Source: Streptomyces sp. NBC_00370 (lineage in GTDB: Bacteria > Actinomycetota > Actinomycetes > Streptomycetales > Streptomycetaceae). From it: a stretch of 64,000 nucleotides of DNA. The notes under the pieces were generated by a model. It searched no databases. It saw nothing but the letters and a program-made list of their open reading frames with translations, and was not told the origin of the DNA. The position numbers and the translations under genes were made by a program. Below are positions 7,331 through 16,035 of this stretch, piece by piece; position 1 is the first letter of the stretch, and each line of letters begins with the position of its first letter. The stretch covers positions 3,106,501 to 3,170,500 of the forward strand of contig NZ_CP107968.1 in the NCBI RefSeq assembly GCF_036084755.1, in the 5' to 3' direction.

Positions 7331-8962
7331 TCAGAATCGGTCGGCGCCCGCGTGCCGCCCCGTGTAGAAGGCCACCGTCAGGTCCTTGACGAGCGCCTTG
7401 CGCTCGTAGTCGTCCAGCTCGACCAGGCCGCGCGAGGTCAGCCGGTGCACCGTGTCGTCCACGGCGTCCACCACCGCCGTCAGCACGCTGTCCCGGTGCC
7501 GGGCGTCCAGCGCCGCGATCCGGCTGCGCTGCATCGCCTCGGCGATCTCCGGCGCGTACTCGATCCGCGTCGGCTGCGCCGAGAAGACGTCGACCCCGAC
7601 CGACCGGCACTCGGCCGACAGCATCCTGGTCAGCGCGGCGCCGACGGCCTCGGCGTCACGCAGGGTCGGCACCGTCTCGTGGAACGCGTCGGCGGGGAGC
7701 TGCGAGAGCACCCGCGCCATGGCCGCCTCGACCTGCTCGCGCAGATACTCCTCGTGGTCCCGGACGCCGAGCGTCGCCTGCACGGTGTCCATGACCCGCC
7801 ACACCACCAGCACGACGACCCGCAGCGCCGTGCCGTTCGCGTCCACGGCCGGCATCGGCTCGCTCCGCCAATGCCGCAGCCGTACGTCCACCCGGCGGCG
7901 CAGCAGCAACGGGCTGACCCAGAGCAGCCCCGTACGGCGCACACTCCCCCGGTACTCGCCGAACAGCGTCAGCACCCAGGCGTGCCCCACCCGGCCGCGG
8001 CCGAGCCCGCCGAAGGTGAACAGCACGACGAGCACACCGAGCGTGAGCAGCACCCACTGCCCGATCCCGATGCCGTGGTACGGATGCGACGACAGCCGCG
8101 CCATCCGGACCAGCTCGGCGGGGACAGCCCCGGCCCACCACAGCACGGCCGCGCAGCCGACGAGCGCGCACAGACCGACGAACGCGGCGGCCCAGCCCGG
8201 CAGTACGGGCCCCGCCCGCTCCACGAGCCGGGTGTCGACGGGTGTCGCGGGGCGCGCGGGCACGGCGCCGACCCCGGCGGGCGCGGGCACCCGGCGGACC
8301 CTCGGCTGCTCGCCGGTGCCCTGCCGCTGCCCGGCGACGGCCCGCGCCTCGTCCCTGAACAGCAGGTGCACCGGGATCTCGTGGGTGCTCTCGCCGACGA
8401 TGAGCGGGCTCCAGCGGGTGGTACGCCCGTCGGCGGCGCGGGTGTCGTTGACCCGGCTCTCGCTGACCGGCACGACGTGCACCGGGGCGTCACCGAAGGG
8501 GAGTTCAGCCACCGGCGCTTCGTCGACGACGGCCTCGATCACCGCGGTGTCGCTCAGCGCCGGCTCACGCGGGGCCGGCTCGGTCAGCACCGGCTCGTCC
8601 ACCGCGGGCTCACCGACCACCGGCTCACTCACGACCAGCTCGCCCGTCACCGGCTCGCCCGACACCAGTTCGCGCACCACCGGCTCGCTCACCGGCGGGC
8701 GCTCCTCGGCGGGCGCCTCGGCCACCACGGGCTCCGGAGTCGGCGTCTCGCTCTGCTGGTCCGGTACGAACGGTTCGGCGACCGGCGCGGCGGCCGGAGC
8801 AGCGGGCACGTCCGCCTCGGCCGCCGGCTCCCCGGCCACCGGGGTCGCGGCCGTCGCCTGTGTCACGTCCGTCACGTCCGTCACGTCCGGCCCGGTGCCG
8901 AGCGGCATCGCGCCGAGCGGCTCGCTCCCGTCACCGCTCGGGCGCGAGGTCATCGTTGTCAT
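7331..8962 (-). CDS. SPFH (band 7/stomatin-like) membrane protein with a Pro/Glu/Val-rich N-terminus
   Basis: About 543 residues. The first ~250 residues are low-complexity and acidic, with repeated EPVV/EPV units and a VTDVTDVT triplet (three 9-base tandem repeats at 8864-8890), likely disordered. Two hydrophobic segments follow (AAFVGLCALVGCAAVLWWAG and WVLLTLGVLVVLFTFGGLG), then an SPFH domain ending in a helical tail. SPFH proteins scaffold membrane microdomains. The ATG at 8962 follows GGAGGCAAGG; an ATG at 8977 overlaps the upstream stop and would add five residues. It probably shares a transcript with the NlpC/P60 gene. Presence beside LPMO and cslA suggests a role in organising the hyphal-tip glycan machinery; that is inference. 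Confidence 0.82.
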   Translation of the reverse strand: MTTMTSRPSGDGSEPLGAMPLGTGPDVTDVTDVTQATAATPVAGEPAAEADVPAAPAAAPVAEPFVPDQQSETPTPEPVVAEAPAEERPPVSEPVVRELVSGEPVTGELVVSEPVVGEPAVDEPVLTEPAPREPALSDTAVIEAVVDEAPVAELPFGDAPVHVVPVSESRVNDTRAADGRTTRWSPLIVGESTHEIPVHLLFRDEARAVAGQRQGTGEQPRVRRVPAPAGVGAVPARPATPVDTRLVERAGPVLPGWAAAFVGLCALVGCAAVLWWAGAVPAELVRMARLSSHPYHGIGIGQWVLLTLGVLVVLFTFGGLGRGRVGHAWVLTLFGEYRGSVRRTGLLWVSPLLLRRRVDVRLRHWRSEPMPAVDANGTALRVVVLVVWRVMDTVQATLGVRDHEEYLREQVEAAMARVLSQLPADAFHETVPTLRDAEAVGAALTRMLSAECRSVGVDVFSAQPTRIEYAPEIAEAMQRSRIAALDARHRDSVLTAVVDAVDDTVHRLTSRGLVELDDYERKALVKDLTVAFYTGRHAGADRF

Positions 8963-8973
8963 CCTTGCCTCCG

Positions 8974-10377
8974 TCATGCGAAGAGTCGTCGCCAGGTCTC
9001 GGCTCCGGGGTAGCCGTCCGCCGAGCTGCCGCCCCAGCCCTGGGCGCGTTGGAACGCCTGGACATTGCGCCGGTCCGCCTCACCCCAGCGCTGGGTCGGT
9101 CCGGAGACGTAGTACTTGCCGAAGCCCTTCTTCACGAGCTGCTTGCCGAGCTGCTCGACGTACTTGTTGGACTGTCCGGGCCGGAAATAGCGAGCACCGG
9201 GGAACGCCGGCGCCTTCGTACCGGCCGAACCGCCCTTGCCGCCCGCGCTCGTTCCCGTACCGCCCGCCGCGCTCTTGCCGGGGCTGCCGCCCGCGCCGGC
9301 GGGCGCGATGTCCTTGCCCAGGTGGTCGACCAGATACCGCCAGGTGTCGATGCCCGGCAGCCCGTCCGCCTCGGCGCCGCGCCAGCCCTGGGCGAGCTGG
9401 AACGCCTTCGTCGCGTTCTTGTCCGCCGTGCTCCAGCGTGGCCCGGGGCCCGTCTTGTAGTAGCGCTTGGCGCCGCGGTCGATCAGCATCTTGCCGAGCT
9501 GGGTGACGTACTTGTTGTCGGCGCCTGGCCCGAAGGACTTCGCGCCGGGGAACGGCGTTCCCTTCGTACTGCTCGCCGCGCCCGCGTTCCCCTCGGTCAG
9601 CCCCTTGTACCGGTAGGGCACGTAGCGGTCGGAGTTGCTCCAGTACGCCATCGGGGTCGGCTGCACCCGGGTGTACGGCGTGGTCTGCTCGTACGCCATG
9701 TAGGTCGAGTGCGTGTAGTCGGTCCAGCCGCCGAAGATCGTGACGTGCGAGCCCTTGCTCGGGTCGGCCGGGTTGTGGAAGAGCAGCATGTCGCCGGGCT
9801 CCAGGTCGGCCCGCGCGATCTTCACCCCGAACTTCGCGAGGCTGCCCGTCCACTCGTTGCCCGTCAGGTTCCAGGCCATCGAGACGAAGCCCGAGCAGTC
9901 CTGCCGGTATCCGTCGGACCAGAACCTGTTCATGCTGTACGGCACCTTCGCGCTCACCCACCGCTTGGCGCGGTTGATGATCTCGGCGCGGGTGCTCTTG
10001 CGCAGCGTGCCCGGCTGGCCCGCGCCGGGGCCCGAGGTCGGCGGGCCGTGCAGCGGACCGCTGTCGCCCTGCGGGGTCGAGGGATCAGGCTCGGCGGCCG
10101 GCCTGCCGGCCGCCGTCGTACCGTCGGCCGTCGATTCGTCGGCTCTGCCGAGTGCGGGGACATGACCCGGTCCTGCCGCCTGCGCGGCGCCCGCTCCCGT
10201 ACCGCCCAGGACGATACCGGCGGCGGTGACCAGCACCAGCGCCTGCCGGGCGCTGTGCGCGGCACGGCCTCCGGTACGCGCGGACAGGCCCCGGGCCGGA
10301 TCGCGCCGCTGTTCGGCGCATCCGGCGCAGGGGCAGTCGAGAGCGGGCTCGTACTCTTCGAAGACCGGGACGGTCAT
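8974..10377 (-). CDS. NlpC/P60-like cell-wall protein with two peptidoglycan-binding repeats
   Basis: About 467 residues. A short cytoplasmic part with a CPCAGCAEQRR cysteine cluster precedes one membrane or signal segment (about 65-85). Next comes a Pro/Ser-rich linker, then an NlpC/P60-type domain with catalytic Cys in YRQDCSGFVSMAW and His in GSHVTIFGGW. Two ~75-residue peptidoglycan-binding repeats follow, each starting FPGA and ending in a TWRYL/TWRRL motif, joined by a Gly/Ser linker. The start MTVPVFEE follows GGAGGGG. It corresponds by position to SCO2835 in the cslA neighbourhood. The N-terminal CxCxxC cluster before the membrane segment is unusual for a wall hydrolase. Confidence 0.8.
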   Translation of the reverse strand: MTVPVFEEYEPALDCPCAGCAEQRRDPARGLSARTGGRAAHSARQALVLVTAAGIVLGGTGAGAAQAAGPGHVPALGRADESTADGTTAAGRPAAEPDPSTPQGDSGPLHGPPTSGPGAGQPGTLRKSTRAEIINRAKRWVSAKVPYSMNRFWSDGYRQDCSGFVSMAWNLTGNEWTGSLAKFGVKIARADLEPGDMLLFHNPADPSKGSHVTIFGGWTDYTHSTYMAYEQTTPYTRVQPTPMAYWSNSDRYVPYRYKGLTEGNAGAASSTKGTPFPGAKSFGPGADNKYVTQLGKMLIDRGAKRYYKTGPGPRWSTADKNATKAFQLAQGWRGAEADGLPGIDTWRYLVDHLGKDIAPAGAGGSPGKSAAGGTGTSAGGKGGSAGTKAPAFPGARYFRPGQSNKYVEQLGKQLVKKGFGKYYVSGPTQRWGEADRRNVQAFQRAQGWGGSSADGYPGAETWRRLFA

Positions 10378-10559
10378 GCGATCCCCTCCACTCATCAAGA
10401 TCCTTTGCCACAGCTGCTGCACGGGGTAATTGTCTCAACTGTCCTGACAAGTTGCATTTTGACGGATCAAAGGTAATAAAAGACCATCCAACAGGCATCA
10501 TCAAGCATTTACCGGCTGGATCACCCCTGCCGATCGGGTAGAGTTGTCCAGGTCAGCAG

Positions 10560-10633
10560 GCGCCGCTAGCTCAGTTGGTTAGAGCAGCTGACTCTTAATC
10601 AGCGGGTCCGGGGTTCGAGTCCCTGGCGGCGCA
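10560..10633 (+). tRNA. tRNA-Lys (anticodon CTT), copy 2
   Basis: A 74-base gene identical to the copy at 978, with the same acceptor stem and CTT anticodon; CCA is not encoded. Upstream, GGGTAGAGTT resembles a vegetative -10 region. It sits between the divergently oriented NlpC/P60 gene and cslA and is followed by its own terminator. Confidence 0.97.
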
Positions 10634-10641
10634 CGCACAGT

Positions 10642-10674
10642 CGAGGCCCCTTCACGGGATGTGAGGGGGCCTCG
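10642..10674 (+). terminator. Terminator of tRNA-Lys copy 2
   Basis: Arms at 10642-10655 and 10661-10674 pair over 14 positions with one G-U wobble; loop of 5 bases. Confidence 0.75.
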
Positions 10675-10723
10675 TCCGTTGCGGCCGGCAGCGCGGCCGG
10701 ACCGGCAAAGTGACGCGAGTCAT

Positions 10724-10747
10724 GCAACCGGAGGCGCGCGTTTCGTT
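10724..10747 (+). promoter_or_regulatory. Possible ECF-sigma promoter of cslA
   Basis: GCAAC at 10724-10728 and CGTT at 10744-10747 are 15 bases apart, similar to the AAC / CGT pattern of cell-envelope ECF sigma factors, and lie about 115 bases before the cslA start. Spacing is slightly short and the match is weak. Confidence 0.25.
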
Positions 10748-10863
10748 ATCTTCAACGGGGGTGGCTCCGCCACCGAGACGTCCGGGCCGGTGGCTGAGGG
10801 GGGCCGTACCCGGGTGAACCGACCGACCATCACGCAGCGCGTATGCGTGCAGGGGGACTGCTC

Positions 10864-12828
10864 ATGACGTCGACGCCCAAGGGCGCCCGGCAGGACAACG
10901 ACTCTTCCCGGACCACCCAGCTCCGAATACCCTCACAGCTCGGACACGGCGGTTCGCGGCACCGGCAGCGGAAGTCCGACGCACTCCCCCGGTACGACTA
11001 CGAGCACTACAGCCGCCTCGCCGGGCCGCTGACCACGCCCGACCCGGCCAAGCCGTACACCGTGCAGTACCGCTCGCTGCTCTCGCAGGAGTCGCACCGG
11101 ATACGCGCCGCCCTGCTGCTCGGCGCCGCGCCGCTGCTCTCGCTCGGCCTGTTCGCCTGGCTGATGCAGCCTCAGCACTGGACGAAGCGCGACCCGAACC
11201 TGCACAACCCGACGCTGCTGGTGCTCGACATCGTCATGCTGGTCTCGATCGGCCTGATCGAACTCTTTCGAACGCTGAACGTGCTGTCGAACGCGCACGC
11301 GACCCTGGTCGCGCGCGATCCGATCCCCGTCGTGCCGGAGACCGGCACCCGCGTCGCCTTCCTCACCTCCTTCGTGCCGGGCAAGGAACCGCTGGAGATG
11401 GTGACGAAGACGCTGGAGGCCGCGGTCAGGATCCGGCACCGCGGTCTGCTGCACGTCTGGCTGCTGGACGAGGGCGACGACCCGGCGGTCAAAGAGGTCT
11501 GCGCCCGGCTCGGCGTGCACCACTTCACCCGCAAGGGCGTCGCGCACTGGAACCAGGCCAAGGGCGCGCACCGCGCGAAGACGAAGCACGGCAACTACAA
11601 CGCCTGGCTCGACGCGCACGGTTCGGCGTACGACTTCTTCGCCTCCGTCGACACCGACCACGTACCGGCGCCCAACTACCTGGAGCGGATGCTCGGTTAC
11701 TTCCGCGACCCGGACGTCGGCTTTGTCATCGGACCGCAGGTGTACGGGAATTACGACTCGTTCGTCACCAAGGCGGCCGAGTCGCAGCAGTTTCTCTTCC
11801 ACGCCCTGATCCAGCGGGCCGGCAACCGCTACGGCGCGCCCATGTTCGTCGGCACGAGCAACGCCGTCCGGATCAAGGCGCTCCAGCAGATCGGCGGGCT
11901 CTACGACTCGATCACCGAGGACATGGCGACGGGCTTCGAGATGCACCGCGCCACCAACCCGGCGTCGGGCCGCAAATGGCGCTCGGTCTACACGCCCGAC
12001 GTGCTGGCCGTCGGTGAAGGGCCGTCCGCCTGGACCGACTTCTTCACCCAGCAGCTGCGCTGGTCGCGCGGCACGTACGAGACGATCATCAAGCAGTACT
12101 GGAAGGGCTTCTACTCGCTGCCCGTCGGCAAGCTCTTCAACTACACGATGATGATCATCTTCTATCCGATGTCGGCGCTCAACTGGATCCTGGCCGCGCT
12201 GAGTTGCGCGCTGTTCCTGGGCATGGGCGCTTCGGGTGTCGAGATCGACCCGGCGATCTGGATGATGCTGTACGGCAACGCGACGGCGCTCCAGATCGGC
12301 CTGTACATCTGGAACCGCCGGCACAACGTCTCCCCGCACGAACCCGAGGGCTCGGGCGGCCTCGCCGGTATGGCGATGTCGGCGCTGTCGGCGCCGATCT
12401 ACGCCCGCTCGCTGCTGGACGCAGTCCTGCGCCGCAAGAGCAAGTTCGTGGTGACGCCGAAGGGCGACTCGTCCAGCCCGGACACCCTCTTCGGCACGTT
12501 CCGGATCCACCTCTTCTTCATCCTGGTCTTCGGCGGGTCGCTGACCGCGTCGTTCTTCAACGGCCACAGCCACCCGGCCATGATCACCTGGGCCTCGCTC
12601 GCCCTGCTGATCACGGCCGTACCGATCCTGATCTGGCGCTGGAGCATGCGGCAGGACCGCAAGCGGCCGAAGGCAGCGCTCCCACCCCCGGCGCCGGATG
12701 CCGCCGAGCCGGATCCCGGGCCGCGCGTCCCGCAGCAGGCTTATCCGTGGGAGCGGTACGAGCGCAGTCCTGCGGCATCCATCGACGAACAGACGATCCA
12801 GATCTCCCTTGGGGGACGTAAGAAATGA
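10864..12828 (+). CDS. cslA: Cellulose synthase-like glycosyltransferase CslA (GT2)
   Basis: A 654-residue membrane glycosyltransferase that makes a beta-glucan-like polymer at Streptomyces hyphal tips. Two N-terminal helices (about 85-145) precede a cytoplasmic GT2 domain with LLDEGDDP, the DxD motif Asp263-Thr-Asp265, TED at 351-353 and the processivity motif QQLRW at 396-400. Several C-terminal helices form the export channel, and a Pro-rich cytoplasmic tail ends the protein. The ATG at 10864 follows GGGGGA; an ATG at 10843 is in frame but lacks a site. It overlaps glxA by ATGA, so the two are translationally coupled. In S. lividans and S. coelicolor this pair is needed for tip glycan deposition and normal development. 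Confidence 0.95.
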   Translation: MTSTPKGARQDNDSSRTTQLRIPSQLGHGGSRHRQRKSDALPRYDYEHYSRLAGPLTTPDPAKPYTVQYRSLLSQESHRIRAALLLGAAPLLSLGLFAWLMQPQHWTKRDPNLHNPTLLVLDIVMLVSIGLIELFRTLNVLSNAHATLVARDPIPVVPETGTRVAFLTSFVPGKEPLEMVTKTLEAAVRIRHRGLLHVWLLDEGDDPAVKEVCARLGVHHFTRKGVAHWNQAKGAHRAKTKHGNYNAWLDAHGSAYDFFASVDTDHVPAPNYLERMLGYFRDPDVGFVIGPQVYGNYDSFVTKAAESQQFLFHALIQRAGNRYGAPMFVGTSNAVRIKALQQIGGLYDSITEDMATGFEMHRATNPASGRKWRSVYTPDVLAVGEGPSAWTDFFTQQLRWSRGTYETIIKQYWKGFYSLPVGKLFNYTMMIIFYPMSALNWILAALSCALFLGMGASGVEIDPAIWMMLYGNATALQIGLYIWNRRHNVSPHEPEGSGGLAGMAMSALSAPIYARSLLDAVLRRKSKFVVTPKGDSSSPDTLFGTFRIHLFFILVFGGSLTASFFNGHSHPAMITWASLALLITAVPILIWRWSMRQDRKRPKAALPPPAPDAAEPDPGPRVPQQAYPWERYERSPAASIDEQTIQISLGGRKK

Positions 12829-14777
12829 GCGCGACTCCCGTCCGGCGCGACCACCGTAAGATCCGCGCCCGTCGGATAGCCATCGTCTCGGCGGTGGTCC
12901 TGGTCGTGGCCGGGTTCAACGGCCCGGCGATGTACCGCTTCGGCTCGGACCAGTACCACCACTACAAGATCAACCAGGCCTCCTACAAGGAGGCAAACGG
13001 CCACTGGGACTTCCTGGACGTCCCCGCCAAGTTCAAGATCAATACGATCCACGCCTCACTGCTGCACACCGGCAAGGTGCTGCTGATCGCGGGCTCGGGC
13101 AACAACCAGCAGAACTTCGACGCGGGCAAGTTCCAGTCGGTGCTCTACGACCCGGCGGCCAACACGTACAAGATGATCCCCACGCCCAAGGACATGTTCT
13201 GCTCGGGCCATGTCCAACTGGCCAACGGCAACCTGCTGGTGGCGGGCGGCACCAAGCGGTACGAGAAGCTCAAGGGCGACGTCACCAAGGCGGGCGGCCT
13301 GATGGTCGTCCACAACGAGGACCCGGACAAGCCGATCACCCTCCCGGCGGGAACCGTGTTCACCGGCAAGGAGAACGGCAAGACGTTCGTCTCCAAGGAC
13401 CCCGTCCTCGTGGAGAAGGCCACCAAGGTCTTCGACAAGACGACCGGCGCCTTCGTCCGCAACGACCCGGGTCTCGGCCGCATTTACGTCGAGGCCCGCA
13501 AGTCAGGGACGAAGTACGAGACCGGCACCGAGGACAACTACCGCGTCCAGGGCCTCAAGGGCTCCGACGCGCGGAACGTCTACGGCATCGCGCAGAAGCT
13601 CGCCCTGGACAAGAAGGACTTCCAAGGCATCAGGGAGGCCTACGAGTTCGACCCGCTGGCGGAGAAGTACATCACCGTCGACCCGATGAACGAGGCCCGC
13701 TGGTACCCGACGCTGACCACGCTCAAGGACGGCAAGGTCCTCGCCCTCTCCGGCCTGGACGAGATCGGCCAGATCGTGCCGGGCAAGGACGAGATCTTCG
13801 ACCCGAAGACCCGGAAGTGGAAGTACACCGGGATCATCAGGAAGTTCCCCACCTACCCGGCGATCTTCCTGATGGACAACGGCAAACTCTTCTACAGCGG
13901 CTCGAACGCCGGCTACGGCCCGGCGAAGGTCGGCCGCGACCCCGGCATCTGGGATCTGAAGACGAACAAGTTCGACAAGATCCCGGGCCTCGGCGACGCC
14001 GACCGGATGGAGACGTCGGCCACGGTCATGCTGCCGCCCGCCCAGGACCAGAAGTTCATGGTCATCGGCGGCGGCGGGGTCGGCGAGTCGGCCAAGTCCA
14101 GTGACAAGTCCCGGCTGGTGGACCTCAAGGACGCGGATCCGAAGTTCACGGACGGGCCTTCCCTGGAGAAGGGCACCCGCTACCCGAGCGCGTCCCTGCT
14201 CCCCGACGACACGGTCCTGGTCACCGGCGGCTCGGCGGACTACCGCGGGCGCGGCGGCTCCAACGTCCTCCAGGCGCGGGTGTACGACCCGAAGACCAAC
14301 AAGTACACCCGGGTCGCCGATCCAGCCGTGGGCCGCAACTACCACTCGGGCTCGCTGCTGCTGCCGGACGGCCGGGTGCTGGTCTTCGGCGGGGACTCGC
14401 TCTACGCCGACAAGGCCGACACCAAGCCGGGCGTCTTCGAGCAGCGGATCGAGATCTACACCCCGCCGTATCTCTTCCAGGGCGCACGCCCCGAGGTGAC
14501 GGGCGGTCCGCAGACGGTCAAGCGCGGCGACTCGGGTCTCTTCACGGTCAAGGACCCGTCGTCCGTGAAGACGGCCAGGCTGATGCGCCCCGGCGCCGTC
14601 ACACACGTGACGGACGTCGAACAGCGCTCGGTCGCGCTGGACATGAAGAAGACGGCGGAGGGCATCGAGGTGACCGTCCCGGACAACAGCGCGCTGGTGC
14701 CGTCCGGTTGGTACATGCTCTTCGTGACGGACGCCAAGGGGACGCCGTCGAAGGGCGTCTGGGTCAACGTGCCGTAA
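12825..14777 (+). CDS. glxA: GlxA mononuclear copper radical oxidase
   Basis: A 650-residue, membrane-anchored galactose-oxidase-like enzyme acting outside the cell on the CslA glycan. One N-terminal helix (about 17-34) is followed by a seven-bladed kelch propeller and a C-terminal Ig-like domain (DUF1929). Cofactor residues can be placed: Cys126 (DMFCSGHVQL) and Tyr294 of ARWYPTL for the Cys-Tyr crosslink, with Trp293 beside it; Tyr506-His507 (NYHSGSLLLPDG) and His594 (VTHVTDVEQR) for copper. All are intact, so the enzyme should be active. Copper loading ties it to copper homeostasis. It overlaps cslA by 4 bases and ends before a strong bidirectional terminator. Confidence 0.95.
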   Translation: MSATPVRRDHRKIRARRIAIVSAVVLVVAGFNGPAMYRFGSDQYHHYKINQASYKEANGHWDFLDVPAKFKINTIHASLLHTGKVLLIAGSGNNQQNFDAGKFQSVLYDPAANTYKMIPTPKDMFCSGHVQLANGNLLVAGGTKRYEKLKGDVTKAGGLMVVHNEDPDKPITLPAGTVFTGKENGKTFVSKDPVLVEKATKVFDKTTGAFVRNDPGLGRIYVEARKSGTKYETGTEDNYRVQGLKGSDARNVYGIAQKLALDKKDFQGIREAYEFDPLAEKYITVDPMNEARWYPTLTTLKDGKVLALSGLDEIGQIVPGKDEIFDPKTRKWKYTGIIRKFPTYPAIFLMDNGKLFYSGSNAGYGPAKVGRDPGIWDLKTNKFDKIPGLGDADRMETSATVMLPPAQDQKFMVIGGGGVGESAKSSDKSRLVDLKDADPKFTDGPSLEKGTRYPSASLLPDDTVLVTGGSADYRGRGGSNVLQARVYDPKTNKYTRVADPAVGRNYHSGSLLLPDGRVLVFGGDSLYADKADTKPGVFEQRIEIYTPPYLFQGARPEVTGGPQTVKRGDSGLFTVKDPSSVKTARLMRPGAVTHVTDVEQRSVALDMKKTAEGIEVTVPDNSALVPSGWYMLFVTDAKGTPSKGVWVNVP

Positions 14778-14791
14778 GCCGGACTTCGCGG

Positions 14792-14821
14792 TGCGCCCCA
14801 GGGGCAACTCACTGGGGCGCA
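14792..14821. terminator. Bidirectional terminator between glxA and cslZ
   Basis: Perfect arms TGCGCCCCAG and CTGGGGCGCA (14792-14801, 14812-14821) with a 10-base loop between convergent genes. Confidence 0.75.
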
Positions 14822-14824
14822 GCG

Positions 14825-15871
14825 CTATTCGGAGTTGCGCGCCAGCTCCAGCGCGTACCGCGGATACCACTCGCCTGCCTTCGGACCGCCCTTGCAGGTG
14901 CCGTCCGACTCCCCCGGACGCTTGATCCACAGATACGCCTTGACCAGCGGGTCGCCGGTCTTCGTCGTGGGCGGCTCGCCGAGGGCGCGGCCCGGCGGGT
15001 TGCACCAGTTCTCGTTCGGATCGCCGCCGGAGTAGGGGCCGTTGCCGTTGCGGCTGGTGTCGATGACGAACGGTTTGTTGTTCACCTTCGCCGACAGGCT
15101 CTTGCCGAAGTCGCGGCTGGCCTGCGTCGGGTAGAAGTTCGACACATTGACGGAGAAGCCGTCCGCCTCCGCGATACCGGCCCGCTGGAGCGGCTGGTAC
15201 AGGGCGTCGGGGCTCTGCCAGCCCGCGTTCCCCGCGTCCAGGTAGACCGTTGTGGCCGGCTGCTTCTTGAGCCGCTCGACGGCCCCCTTGAGCAGGTCGT
15301 AGCGCTCCTCGCCGAACTGGTCGGGGGTGCAGCCGTCCACCAGGTGCAGCACGGCGTCCGGTTCGAGGACGACGGTCGCCCGCCGGTCGCCGATGCCGTT
15401 CGCGACCTCGTCGACCCACTTCCGGTACGCGTCACCGTCCGACGCGCCGCCCTGGGAGAACTGGCCGCAGTCGCGGTGCGGGATGTTGTAGAGCACCAGC
15501 AGCGCGTCGCGGCCGGCCTTGGCCGCCGCTTCGGTGAACCCCTTGGCCTGGCCCTGGGGGTTGTCGGGGCCGATCCACTCGGCGGCCGGCTGGTCCGCGA
15601 TCTTTCTGATCAGCTCCGCGTTCTTGGCGCTGTCGTCGGTGTCCTTCTTGCTGTACGCGGCGACCTGCCGGGCCGCGCTGCCGTCCGGGTTGACCCAGTA
15701 CGGATCGTCCGCCTTGGGCCGCTGGCCGATCTGCGGCCGCTCTCCGCCGTCACCGCCGTCGTCGCCGCCCGACGAACACCCGGAGACCAGCACCACCGAG
15801 GCGGCGGCGACGGCCGCCCCCACCCGGGCGACGGTCCGCCCACTGCGGCGACCGGGATTCCTGCGGTACAT
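14825..15871 (-). CDS. cslZ: GH6 family endoglucanase lipoprotein (CslZ-like)
   Basis: A 348-residue exported glycoside hydrolase family 6 enzyme. A signal peptide ends in the lipobox VLVSGCSS, so it should be a membrane-anchored lipoprotein. The GH6 core shows YNIPHRDCGQFSQGG near the N-terminal side, VLEPDAVLHL, TVYLDAGNAGW, FVIDTSRNGNGP and KPGE-like IKRPGESDGTC near the end; the aspartates in EPDAV and DTSRNG fit the acid/base region. The start follows GGGGGAGTGG. In S. coelicolor the gene after glxA is also a GH6 endoglucanase (CslZ), which with GlxA and LpmP remodels the CslA polymer; here it is convergent to glxA. Confidence 0.85.
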   Translation of the reverse strand: MYRRNPGRRSGRTVARVGAAVAAASVVLVSGCSSGGDDGGDGGERPQIGQRPKADDPYWVNPDGSAARQVAAYSKKDTDDSAKNAELIRKIADQPAAEWIGPDNPQGQAKGFTEAAAKAGRDALLVLYNIPHRDCGQFSQGGASDGDAYRKWVDEVANGIGDRRATVVLEPDAVLHLVDGCTPDQFGEERYDLLKGAVERLKKQPATTVYLDAGNAGWQSPDALYQPLQRAGIAEADGFSVNVSNFYPTQASRDFGKSLSAKVNNKPFVIDTSRNGNGPYSGGDPNENWCNPPGRALGEPPTTKTGDPLVKAYLWIKRPGESDGTCKGGPKAGEWYPRYALELARNSE

Positions 15872-15963
15872 CCACTCCCCCTCGGCGCTTCGACACCCGG
15901 GGACAGGACCGGGCGCATTCATCCTGGCACACCCGCCGGGCGGCCGAGCGCGGCGAAAACCGC

Positions 15964-15992
15964 CCGTGCGGGGGATCGGATTCCCCGCACGG
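15964..15992 (-). terminator. Terminator of the sortase operon
   Basis: Arms CCGTGCGGGG and CCCCGCACGG (15964-15973, 15983-15992) with a 9-base loop, 44 bases past the sortase stop. Confidence 0.65.
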
Positions 15993-16035
15993 ACGGTCTC
16001 TCACCCGGAAAGGGCGGGCAGTTACTCTTCGCGGG

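Noticed and set aside
978..10633. tRNA-Lys pair as attachment sites of an integrated element
   Set aside because: The full tRNA is duplicated with its own terminators and no integrase or phage gene lies between; ordinary gene duplication is simpler.
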